From assembly GCA_020060485.1 (NCBI GenBank), contig JAGVAB010000092.1, forward strand, positions 1 to 26,926: a DNA stretch of 26,926 nucleotides, in the 5' to 3' direction. Every line of letters begins with the position of its first letter. Within the stretch, counting starts at the first letter, position 1. A program made the translations under genes and the position numbers. This DNA is from Anaerolineales bacterium (lineage in GTDB: Bacteria; Chloroflexota; Anaerolineae; Anaerolineales; Anaerolineaceae). The notes below the pieces were generated by a model. That model was not told the DNA's origin and did not search any database. It saw nothing but the letters and a program-made list of their open reading frames with translations. This document shows, in pieces, positions 15,156 through 21,936 of the stretch.

Positions 15156-15971
15156 TCACCACAGCAAAGCGCTCACCCGCTGACCCATCACATCGCCGCT
15201 GAACACCGCGCGGGCTGCGGGAGTTGATGCAGCCGCTGCCCCAAAGCAGACATGCAATGGCAGCAAGTGATCTTCGCGGGGATGGCAGAAACGCACATAA
15301 GGCGCACCTTCCCAATCCGTCAAGCGTGCTTCCCGCTCAGGCAAACTCAGGGCGGGACTGGTGCAGGTTTCCACCAGCCAGCGGTCAAAAACCAGGCTTT
15401 CCTGACTGGCCTGGGAGCTGCGGGACGCAAAGAAGGCGCGTAAATTATGGAAGGACATTCCCGAACCGACGATGAGAACATTTTCCTGGCGCAGGGCGGC
15501 GAGTGCCTTGCCCAGGGCGATGTGGCTGGCCGGGTCCAGGCTGGCCAACTGCGAGAGTTGAATGCAGGGAATATCAGCCTCCGGCAGCATCAGCTTGAGT
15601 GGCACAAACACGCCATGATCGAATCCGCGCTGTCCGTCCATATGGGGTGAAAACCCGGCTGAAGTCAACAGATCATAAACCCGCTGCGCCAGCTCAGGTT
15701 GCCCGGCAGCCGGGTACTGGATGGCATACGATTCTGGCGGGAAACCATAATAATCATAGAGCAGAGGGGGAGTTGCGCCGCTGGTGATCGCCGGGCGGGT
15801 TGCTTCCCAGTGGGCGCTGACCACCAACACCGCCCCCGGCTGGCCCAGTTCGGGCCGGATGCCGCGCAGGAAGTCCACCAAACCGGCGTGGCCCGGGTCG
15901 CCCAACAAAGGCAAAGGGCCGCCGCCATGCGGAATGTAAATTACTGGCGCAAGCAAAGGGTGTGTTTCCAT
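15156..15971 (-). CDS. LigB/DODA-type extradiol dioxygenase family protein
   Basis: This 271-residue protein belongs to the class III extradiol ring-cleavage dioxygenase family (LigB superfamily, YgiD/4,5-DOPA dioxygenase branch). The metal-site histidines can be seen: His15 in YIPHGGGPLPLLG, His54 in VVSAHWEA, His119 in FDHGVFVPLKLM, His175 in GSGMSFHNLRAF, and PREDHLLPLH near residues 231-240. Proteins of this branch bind Fe(II) or Zn(II) and open catechol-type rings, but many bacterial members have no known substrate. The ATG at 15971 is preferred over 15992 because AAGGA lies seven bases upstream. It stands alone, with the AbiEi-like gene diverging from it. Confidence 0.9.
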   Translation of the reverse strand: METHPLLAPVIYIPHGGGPLPLLGDPGHAGLVDFLRGIRPELGQPGAVLVVSAHWEATRPAITSGATPPLLYDYYGFPPESYAIQYPAAGQPELAQRVYDLLTSAGFSPHMDGQRGFDHGVFVPLKLMLPEADIPCIQLSQLASLDPASHIALGKALAALRQENVLIVGSGMSFHNLRAFFASRSSQASQESLVFDRWLVETCTSPALSLPEREARLTDWEGAPYVRFCHPREDHLLPLHVCFGAAAASTPAARAVFSGDVMGQRVSALLW

Positions 15972-16149
15972 CTTGTTTTCCTTACCTGCCAAAAAATGTT
16001 CCCGTCACAACAAACCAGAATGACGCACCAATTATGAACACAGGCTGCACTTGTCTTATTATCGCTCCACCTGGTTAAGAACATAAATAAGACCAAAATT
16101 GTACATTTATTATATCACCAGCCGGACACTTTCAAACAGGTCCTGTGAG

Positions 16150-16235
16150 AAGATGCGTGATGCACAGCAGGGGGAGGGGTGTTTTTGGCGCTCCGCGCCA
16201 AAAACACCCCAGCAAACTCCTCTTCCACGGCGCAC
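16150..16235. repeat. Palindromic repeat element, intact copy B
   Basis: The core is a 16-bp perfect stem (16176-16191 with 16195-16210) with a TCC loop, reading GGGGTGTTTTTGGCGC and its complement: the same sequence as copy A with one fewer G and one fewer T. The flank on the right, read on the minus strand (GCCGTGGAAGAGGAGTTTGCTGGGG), matches the left arm of copy A (GCCGTGAAAAAGAAGTTTGGTGGGG). The outer borders are approximate. Confidence 0.75.
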
Positions 16236-16275
16236 CCTAAAATACGTTAAAAATATCATTTTTATTAAATACACC

Positions 16276-16304
16276 TTGTCTTTGGCCGTTGTTTGGGGTA
16301 TAAC
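16276..16304 (+). promoter_or_regulatory. Promoter of the AbiEi-like gene
   Basis: TTGTCT (16276-16281) and TATAAC (16299-16304) are separated by 17 bases and end 24 bases before the ATG, leaving a short leader that contains a GAGAGGG ribosome binding site. Confidence 0.6.
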
Positions 16305-16328
16305 CAATGTCATGAGAGAGGGTCAAAG

Positions 16329-17417
16329 ATGAAGAAAGCAGAACTCCACCAGCGGGGATTAGCCGCCCTGCAAGCCAGCCTGGACGAGGTGCCCTTCGCC
16401 GGTGCGCTCGTGCCAGCCTGGGTTCGCCCGGGAATCCATCCGCCGGATGTCTGCATGCAGCTTGATCTGCCGGATGGACCGTTGACCCTGTTTATTGAAT
16501 TACGTCCCAACGGCCAGCCGCGCACCGCCCGCAGCGCAGCCAACCACCTGCAAACCTGCATGCTGCTGGAACCTGGCGCATATGGTCTTTTGATCGCTCC
16601 CTACATTTCACCTGCCGCGGCCGGGATTTGCGCCCAGGCCGGGGTAGGCACCCTCGACCTGGCGGGAAATTGCCGCCTGGCCTTCCGCCAGGTGTACATC
16701 CACCAGCAGGGCCGCCCCAATCCCTTCAGCCAGCGCCGCGAGCTGGCCTCACTCTATTCGCCAGCCGCCGAGCGCATCCTGCGCGTGCTGCTGGAACACC
16801 CTTTTCAAATATGGAAGACCCTTCCCCTGGCTGAAGCGGCCGGGGTCAGTCCGGGCATGATCACCCGGGTTAAAAACCTGCTGGCTGGCGAAGAATGGCT
16901 GCACATCCAGCGGGAAGGATTTGCCCTGACCCAGCCGCAAGCCCTGCTGATGGATTGGCGCGCCAGTTACACTCCGCGCTGCGCCGCGCCGCAAACCTGG
17001 CGTGCGCCCCGGGGCAGTGAAGCGGCCCTGGCCGCTTTGGCGAAGATCTGCGCCCGCCAGCAAATGCGCTGGGCTTTGAACGGCTCATCGGCGGCGGCCC
17101 GCCTGCTGGGGTTGGCCGCTCCACACCCTGAAACGGTCTGCATACAGGGCGATCCTGCCGCCCTGGCTGCAACCCTGGGGCTGCGCCCTGCTGATGCAGA
17201 TGGCGATCTGCTGCTGGCGCAGGTTCTCGATGACGGCGTATGGCTGGGCAAGACCCGACCTGGCCCCTGGCCGCTGGTCAGCGCGGTGCAGGCCTGCCTC
17301 GACTTGAGTCTCCACACACCATCCGCCCCGCAAGCAGACGCCCTGTTGGAAACCATCCTGATGATGCATTGGGCGCGGCTGCAAAACCAGTCTGATATTC
17401 CGACCCCGACTCGTTGA
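16329..17417 (+). CDS. AbiEi-like winged-helix protein (orphan type IV antitoxin family)
   Basis: This 362-residue protein resembles proteins annotated as AbiEi-family antitoxins. Residues about 35-125 look like a small nuclease-like alpha/beta domain (LTLFIELRPNGQPRTARSA, GAYGLLIAPYISPAAAG, GVGTLDLAGNCRLAF). Residues about 143-200 form a winged helix (SPAAERILRVLLEHP, EAAGVSPGMITRVKNLL). The C-terminal part (about 225-362) begins MRWALNGSSAAARLLG, the usual third domain. Classical AbiEi proteins repress and neutralise the AbiEii nucleotidyltransferase toxin, but no such gene lies on either side, so this is more likely a stand-alone DNA-binding regulator. The ATG at 16329 follows GAGAGGG and a good promoter. 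Domain assignments rest on recalled family patterns. Confidence 0.75.
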   Translation: MKKAELHQRGLAALQASLDEVPFAGALVPAWVRPGIHPPDVCMQLDLPDGPLTLFIELRPNGQPRTARSAANHLQTCMLLEPGAYGLLIAPYISPAAAGICAQAGVGTLDLAGNCRLAFRQVYIHQQGRPNPFSQRRELASLYSPAAERILRVLLEHPFQIWKTLPLAEAAGVSPGMITRVKNLLAGEEWLHIQREGFALTQPQALLMDWRASYTPRCAAPQTWRAPRGSEAALAALAKICARQQMRWALNGSSAAARLLGLAAPHPETVCIQGDPAALAATLGLRPADADGDLLLAQVLDDGVWLGKTRPGPWPLVSAVQACLDLSLHTPSAPQADALLETILMMHWARLQNQSDIPTPTR

Positions 17418-17427
17418 CCACAACCTG

Positions 17428-17476
17428 TAATCACTACGGAGCGGTTTTTACACCGCTCCGTAGTGATTATTTCTTC
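17428..17476. terminator. Strong terminator hairpin between convergent genes
   Basis: A perfect 18-bp stem (17428-17445 with 17452-17469) with a TTTTAC loop is followed by TTTCTTCCTTT on the plus strand. It starts eleven bases after the AbiEi-like stop and sits before the end of the minus-strand MFS gene, so it may work for both. Confidence 0.85.
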
Positions 17477-17497
17477 CTTTAATTCGGTTTTTTAGCG

Positions 17498-18685
17498 TCA
17501 GGGCAATTTTTCTGCTACCGGGCGCGGGTATTTAAAGATCATCACAACAAAGATGCCAGCCGCAATCAACAGGGTGAACAAAATCACCCACATCGTGGCA
17601 TGTGGTCCGCTGGTGGTGAACAATTGACCGGAGAGCCAGGGAAAGATCATTGTACCCAGAGCAGTCGCCGCAAAGAAAATGCCATTGATCTTGCCGTTGA
17701 CCTTGATCCGCCGGTCAGCAAAGGTCAGCCAGGTGGGGAAAAGCGAAGCCATGCAAAGACCAAAGCCAATCGTCCCCACCCACAAGGCCACCAGCGAGGA
17801 GGGAAAGACCAGAATAACCGCCATGCTGGTCAGGCTGCCGGCGAAATCGATCCACAGAATGGTGCGGGCACGCAAACGGGAAGAAAGAGGAATAGCCAAC
17901 AGCCTGCCAATGGATATCCCCGCCCAAAAGGCGGAGGTCAACAGCGCAGCAGTTTCGCTTGCATTGGGGTACAAAGCCACGGTATAGGTGTACAGCCATC
18001 CGCTAAAGCTCATTTCAGCGCCTACGTACAGCAAAAAAACCAGCGCAAACAAGCTGACCAACCCGTAACGGATGCGGCCGCCTGAATCGGTTGATGCTGT
18101 TGTTTTGCGTATGGCAGGGCTGGGCACAAACAACAATACCACTCCCAGCGCGGCGATCATGAATGCCAGTACAAAAAAAGCCCCGCGTATCTCTCCAGTC
18201 ATGGTTAAAAATGTGGTAATCACAATCGGCACAAAAAAGCCGCCCGAGCCGTTGAAGAAACTCATCGCATTCATCCAGGGGCCGACATTCTCCGGGTGCA
18301 CCCAGACCAGAAGCGTATTGCATCCCACAATCAGCAGGCCAGAGGCTATGCCCATCAGCAGCGTCACCGACAACAGAAGCCACAATTCATTGATCACTGG
18401 TACGGCGGCGAAAGTGGCAGCCAGAACGAACAAAGCGCCAGCAAACAATGGGTGTCCAGGAAGACGATCGTAAATACGTCCCCCCAGCAAAGAGCCGAGT
18501 AAAAAGCCTATGGAGCGAAATGTGAATAAAAGGCCAATCGTGCCCAAATCAGTTTGGGTTTGGGCGGCAAGCCGCGGCAAAACCGGCCCGAATGAAACCA
18601 TGACTGCCCCTAATCCAACCATTACAATAAAATAGGATATCGTTTGGGAGCGGACATGCTTCACTTGTTTTATTTGACTCGTCAT
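17498..18685 (-). CDS. MFS transporter, copy 1 of a tandem pair
   Basis: This 395-residue, multi-helix (probably 12) membrane protein belongs to the major facilitator superfamily. It has the loop motif GGRIYDRLPGH after the second helix, corresponding to the conserved MFS motif A, and LVWVHPENVGPWMNAMSFFNGSGG in the fourth-fifth helix region. That pattern recalls sugar transporters of the FucP/MFSD4 type, so a sugar or sugar-like substrate is plausible but not shown. The ATG at 18685 has no clear ribosome binding site. It is closely similar along its whole length to the next gene upstream on the same strand and has exactly the same length. A strong hairpin lies beyond its 3' end. Confidence 0.9.
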   Translation of the reverse strand: MTSQIKQVKHVRSQTISYFIVMVGLGAVMVSFGPVLPRLAAQTQTDLGTIGLLFTFRSIGFLLGSLLGGRIYDRLPGHPLFAGALFVLAATFAAVPVINELWLLLSVTLLMGIASGLLIVGCNTLLVWVHPENVGPWMNAMSFFNGSGGFFVPIVITTFLTMTGEIRGAFFVLAFMIAALGVVLLFVPSPAIRKTTASTDSGGRIRYGLVSLFALVFLLYVGAEMSFSGWLYTYTVALYPNASETAALLTSAFWAGISIGRLLAIPLSSRLRARTILWIDFAGSLTSMAVILVFPSSLVALWVGTIGFGLCMASLFPTWLTFADRRIKVNGKINGIFFAATALGTMIFPWLSGQLFTTSGPHATMWVILFTLLIAAGIFVVMIFKYPRPVAEKLP

Positions 18686-18800
18686 GCGCTTATAAATACT
18701 CCATCGCGGATGTGCTTGCTCCGCCTAATATATTGAAAATCCAATCGGGTCGCGTATTTCACAAAGTATTTCTGATTTTACCATCTTAAAAAATCGGGGT

Positions 18801-18838
18801 TTCCAGGATTTGCCGTTAAAAAAAGAGTTCAGTGGGGG
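18801..18838. repeat. Decayed half copy of the palindromic repeat family
   Basis: The run ATTTGCCGTT, followed by a purine-rich tract and TTCAGTGGGGGT, parallels the left arm of copy A (AATTGCCGTG, purine-rich tract, TTTGGTGGGGGT). Sequence after the G-run diverges and no core hairpin remains. TTACCATCTTAAA precedes both this copy (18777-18789) and, about 50 bases farther out, copy A. It lies between the two MFS genes. Confidence 0.45.
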
Positions 18839-18964
18839 TAAAGACCGCGGCACACATCAGTTCACCGTTGCCAGACCATCAGATCGGCGAGCGCGTACAC
18901 CAACTCCCCTGGTCAGGCCTGCAATCATGCAAGGAATTATTTCTTCCTTTTATTCAGTTATATA

Positions 18965-20152
18965 TCAGGACTGTTTTTCAACCACCGGGCGCGGATAGCG
19001 ATAACTCATCGCCACAAAAACGCCGAATCCAATCAGCAGCGTACAGAAGATCACCAGCATGGTCGCCCGCGGCCCGCGGGCAGCAAACACCTGCCCGCAC
19101 AGCCAGGGGATGCTCATCCCGCCGAGTGCCGTGGACGCAAAGAAGATGCCGTTGATCTTGCCATCAACCTTGACGCGCCGATCAGCGAAGGTCAGCCAGA
19201 TGGAAAACAGCGACGACATGCCCAGTCCAAAGCCGATGGTGCCGATCCACAAAGCCGGCAGCGAGGCAGACAGGGTCAGGATCACCACCAGGCTCACCAG
19301 GCTGAGCAGAAAATCGATCAACAGGAAATTGCGCGGGCGCAGCCGCACAGAAAGCGGAATTGCCAGCAGCCGCCCAATGGACACCGCCGCCCAGAATGCA
19401 GCGGTCAACAACGCGGCATTGGCTGGAGATTCGGGATGCAGGGCCAGCGTGTAGGTATACAGCCAGCCGCTGAAACTGACCTCGGCACCCACATACAGCA
19501 TGAATACCAGGGCAAAAGGAATCACCACCCCCCAGCGCACCCGGCTGTCCGAACCATCCGCATCCGCTGTACGGCGAATGGCCGGGCTGGCGGTGAGCCA
19601 TGCCCCGCCAGCTGCCAGCGCAATCAATCCCGCGATCAGAAAGAAAGCCCCCTGAATCTCGCCAGTGGTGGTCAGAAAAGCGGTGAGAAAGATCGGCGCC
19701 AGAAACCCGCCTATGCCGTTAAAAAAACTCAAGCCGTTCATCCATGGGCCGACATTGTCCGGGTGTACCCAGACCACAAGCGTATTGCTGCCCACCACCA
19801 ACATACCGGCGGCCGAACCCAAGACCAGCATGACCGCCAAAAGCTGCCATAATTCGCTGACCAGAGGTACAACCGAGAAGGCGGTTGCCAGGATGAGACC
19901 GGCCGCCGCCAGCAGGCGATGACCCGGCAGACGGTCGTAAATGCGTCCGCCCGCCAGCGAGCCCAGGAAAAAGCCCAAAGCACGGAAGGTGAACAGGAGA
20001 CCGATCGTGGCCAGGTCGGTTTGCACCTGGGCAGCCAGCAGGGGCAGAACCGGCCCAAAGGAAACCATCACCGCCCCAAACCCGAATACGCTGGCAAAGT
20101 AGACCAGGGTTTGTGCCCTGGCATGGGGCTGGTTGGGGGGTTGCGTTATCAT
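18965..20152 (-). CDS. MFS transporter, copy 2 of a tandem pair
   Basis: This is the paralogue of the gene at 17498-18685. Starting at the ATG at 20152 it is also 395 residues, and the two align without a large gap (GAVMVSFGPVLP..LAAQ.QTDL.TIGLLFTFR, GGRIYDRLPGH, VWVHP.NVGPWMN..SFFNG, ADRR.KV.GKINGIFFA.TALG). That length match is the reason for choosing this start over ATGs at 20164 or 20245; AGGAG lies 13 bases before it, which is rather far. It is an inner-membrane transporter, probably with 12 helices and a sugar-like substrate by family pattern. Both genes end in a similar YPRPV.EK tail, and their 3' flanks are also alike, so the duplication included non-coding DNA. Confidence 0.88.
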   Translation of the reverse strand: MITQPPNQPHARAQTLVYFASVFGFGAVMVSFGPVLPLLAAQVQTDLATIGLLFTFRALGFFLGSLAGGRIYDRLPGHRLLAAAGLILATAFSVVPLVSELWQLLAVMLVLGSAAGMLVVGSNTLVVWVHPDNVGPWMNGLSFFNGIGGFLAPIFLTAFLTTTGEIQGAFFLIAGLIALAAGGAWLTASPAIRRTADADGSDSRVRWGVVIPFALVFMLYVGAEVSFSGWLYTYTLALHPESPANAALLTAAFWAAVSIGRLLAIPLSVRLRPRNFLLIDFLLSLVSLVVILTLSASLPALWIGTIGFGLGMSSLFSIWLTFADRRVKVDGKINGIFFASTALGGMSIPWLCGQVFAARGPRATMLVIFCTLLIGFGVFVAMSYRYPRPVVEKQS

Positions 20153-20346
20153 GCGCTGGATCATGCTCCTGTCCGGTGTGGATACTGGCTGTTCGCCAAA
20201 CTTCATCGATTGTACCATTCTTGCAGGAGCACACGCTGCATTCAATTTTAAAAAAACAAAGGCGCTTTCCCCCGCTCAATCGAGAGCGCCACGCCTTTAG
20301 CCAAATACAATGCAGTTTGGAAAAACCACAGTCACGGTAATATTTT

Positions 20347-20375
20347 TTGCCGTAAGCGGTAATTATGGATATAAT
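20347..20375 (+). promoter_or_regulatory. Promoter of the NB-ARC/TPR operon
   Basis: TTGCCG (20347-20352) and a perfect TATAAT (20370-20375) are separated by 17 bases. Transcription would start near 20382, giving a leader of about 55 bases before the ATG at 20436. Confidence 0.65.
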
Positions 20376-20385
20376 AACAGAACGT

Positions 20386-20424
20386 AATGACAGAACTCCA
20401 GTCATTTCGAACATTTTTCGAACA
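20386..20424 (+). promoter_or_regulatory. Operator-like dyad and direct repeats in the NB-ARC leader
   Basis: A 6-bp dyad AATGAC / GTCATT (20386-20391 and 20401-20406, 9-base spacer) overlaps the first of two identical direct repeats TTTCGAACA (20405-20413 and 20416-20424), which are 11 bases apart, one helical turn. All lie just downstream of the expected start site, where a repressor would act. Confidence 0.4.
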
Positions 20425-20435
20425 GGAATCGAACC

Positions 20436-21935
20436 ATGCAGCTAGCCGAAATCACCAACGAATTTGTGGAGTCCTGTCTGCGTTCCATGCGCACGGCAGA
20501 TCTTCCCAATCAGGCTACTTTGGAGCTTTGCCTGTTGCAAAGTCATAACGGTCAATCCCCCGAGGCGCGTCTGCTGCACCTGCAGGACTTGCTCACCCAG
20601 CTTGTTGAAAATGCCTACAGCGGACAGCGCCAGGCCGAGATGCTTGCACCAAACCAGCCGGCCAACCGTCAGGGAATTCTGGATCAACTCCGCCAGGATT
20701 TCAACTGCAACAACAGCGACCTTGAATCGTGGAGTGCACTGTATCACCGTTATCTGACCATCATCCCGTTAAGCGTGGAGGAACTATCAGCCGCCGCCAG
20801 TGTGGTACCGCAGCAGTTCCGCCGCCGCCTTAATCAAGGCTTTTCCTTTCTGGCCCAAAAATTGCGCCGCCTGGAATTGCAGGCCCAGCAAGCCCGCCAG
20901 CCAGTCGCACGCTCCATGCCGCTGCCCGATTTCACCCATTTGATCGGCGCAGAAGCTTCTATTACCCGTCTTTCGGCTTTCTTCAACGACCCGCATGGCC
21001 CGCAACTGGTCAGCCTGGAAGGCATGGGAGGCATCGGCAAGACCGCCCTGGCGCGAGCCTTTGTGGCCCTGCCCGAAACTGCACACCAGTGGAAGAACAT
21101 CCTGTGGGTCAGCGCCCGCCAATATTTTTTGGGCGAAGACGGTCACATGGCCGCCCTGGCCGAACCTGCCTCCACCCTGGACGACATCACCGTCCGCCTG
21201 GTGGAACAACTCGGCATGAGCCATTTGGCCGCCCGCCCCGCCGCCGAACGCCTGGATGGCATTCAGGCCGCACTGAGCATGGATGCTTACCTGGTGGTGA
21301 TTGACAACCTGGAAACTGTGGATGAGTATATCCAGCTGGTCCCGGCCTTGGCAAAATGTGCCGGGAAAAGCCGTCTGCTGATCACCACCCGCCAGACGCT
21401 GCGCCAGTTTTCCTATGTCCAAACCTTGCAACTGGCAGAGTTGAACTTCCAGTCCGCCTGTGAACTGATGCGCAGCGAAAACGCCCGCCGCGGACGCACA
21501 TCTGACCTTCCCAAACAGGTCTGTGAAGAACTCTACCAACTGGTGGGCGGCATTCCCCTGGCCATCAAATTGGTGGCAGCCCAGCTTCCTTTGTGGCCGC
21601 TGGGTGAGATTTTGGAGGGCTTTCGGAGTGCGCGCGGCAGTATGGATACCCTCTATCGCTATCTTTACTGGCAGACCTGGCAGCTGCTCAGTGACTCTGC
21701 CCGAAGACTGCTGCTCTCCTTTCTGCCAGCCGACCCCGAAGGCGAAGACCTGGCCTTCATCCAGGTGATGAGCGGCCAGCCGGAAGACACCTTCTTCCTC
21801 ACCTTGCAAGAGCTGGATCAGTTCTCGCTGCTGGAGATCAGCGGCGATGCTCACGCCCCGCGCTACCGTCTGCACCGCCTGACAGTTACCTTCCTGCAAA
21901 CCGACATCCTGAGCTCCTGGAGCGAGACGCCCTGA
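20436..21935 (+). CDS. STAND-class NB-ARC ATPase
   Basis: This 499-residue protein is a signal-transduction ATPase of the STAND class. Residues 1 to about 150 are helical; the stretch SVEELSAAASVVPQQFRRRLNQGFSFL (about 113-139) looks like a helix-turn-helix, an inference only. The ATPase core has Walker A GMGGIGKT (196-203), Walker B LVVIDN with Asp290, sensor ITTR (316-319) and GGIPL (371-375). A winged-helix segment follows, with LHRLTVTFL around His480 at the position of the MHD motif. The usual C-terminal sensor repeats are absent but are encoded by the next gene, which begins one base after this stop. The ATG at 20436 follows AGGAA. No nuclease, protease or TIR effector is visible. Its signal and output are unknown. 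Confidence 0.88.
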   Translation: MQLAEITNEFVESCLRSMRTADLPNQATLELCLLQSHNGQSPEARLLHLQDLLTQLVENAYSGQRQAEMLAPNQPANRQGILDQLRQDFNCNNSDLESWSALYHRYLTIIPLSVEELSAAASVVPQQFRRRLNQGFSFLAQKLRRLELQAQQARQPVARSMPLPDFTHLIGAEASITRLSAFFNDPHGPQLVSLEGMGGIGKTALARAFVALPETAHQWKNILWVSARQYFLGEDGHMAALAEPASTLDDITVRLVEQLGMSHLAARPAAERLDGIQAALSMDAYLVVIDNLETVDEYIQLVPALAKCAGKSRLLITTRQTLRQFSYVQTLQLAELNFQSACELMRSENARRGRTSDLPKQVCEELYQLVGGIPLAIKLVAAQLPLWPLGEILEGFRSARGSMDTLYRYLYWQTWQLLSDSARRLLLSFLPADPEGEDLAFIQVMSGQPEDTFFLTLQELDQFSLLEISGDAHAPRYRLHRLTVTFLQTDILSSWSETP

Positions 21936-21936
21936 C

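Larger units (their letters stand above)
15972..16328. other. Divergent intergenic region with palindrome and promoter
   Basis: This 357-base gap separates the divergent dioxygenase and AbiEi-like genes. It holds palindromic repeat copy B near the middle and a good plus-strand promoter near its right end. The rest is AT-rich with no gene recognised. Confidence 0.7.

Noticed and set aside
16329..19000. A complete AbiE toxin-antitoxin system
   Set aside because: No nucleotidyltransferase toxin gene lies next to the AbiEi-like gene; the neighbours are transporters and a dioxygenase.
20258..20298. Imperfect hairpin (AAAGGCG/CGCCTTT with GGCGCT/AGCGCC inside)
   Set aside because: It lies between divergent genes, has competing pairings and lacks a T-tract after the stem, so I cannot assign it a role.
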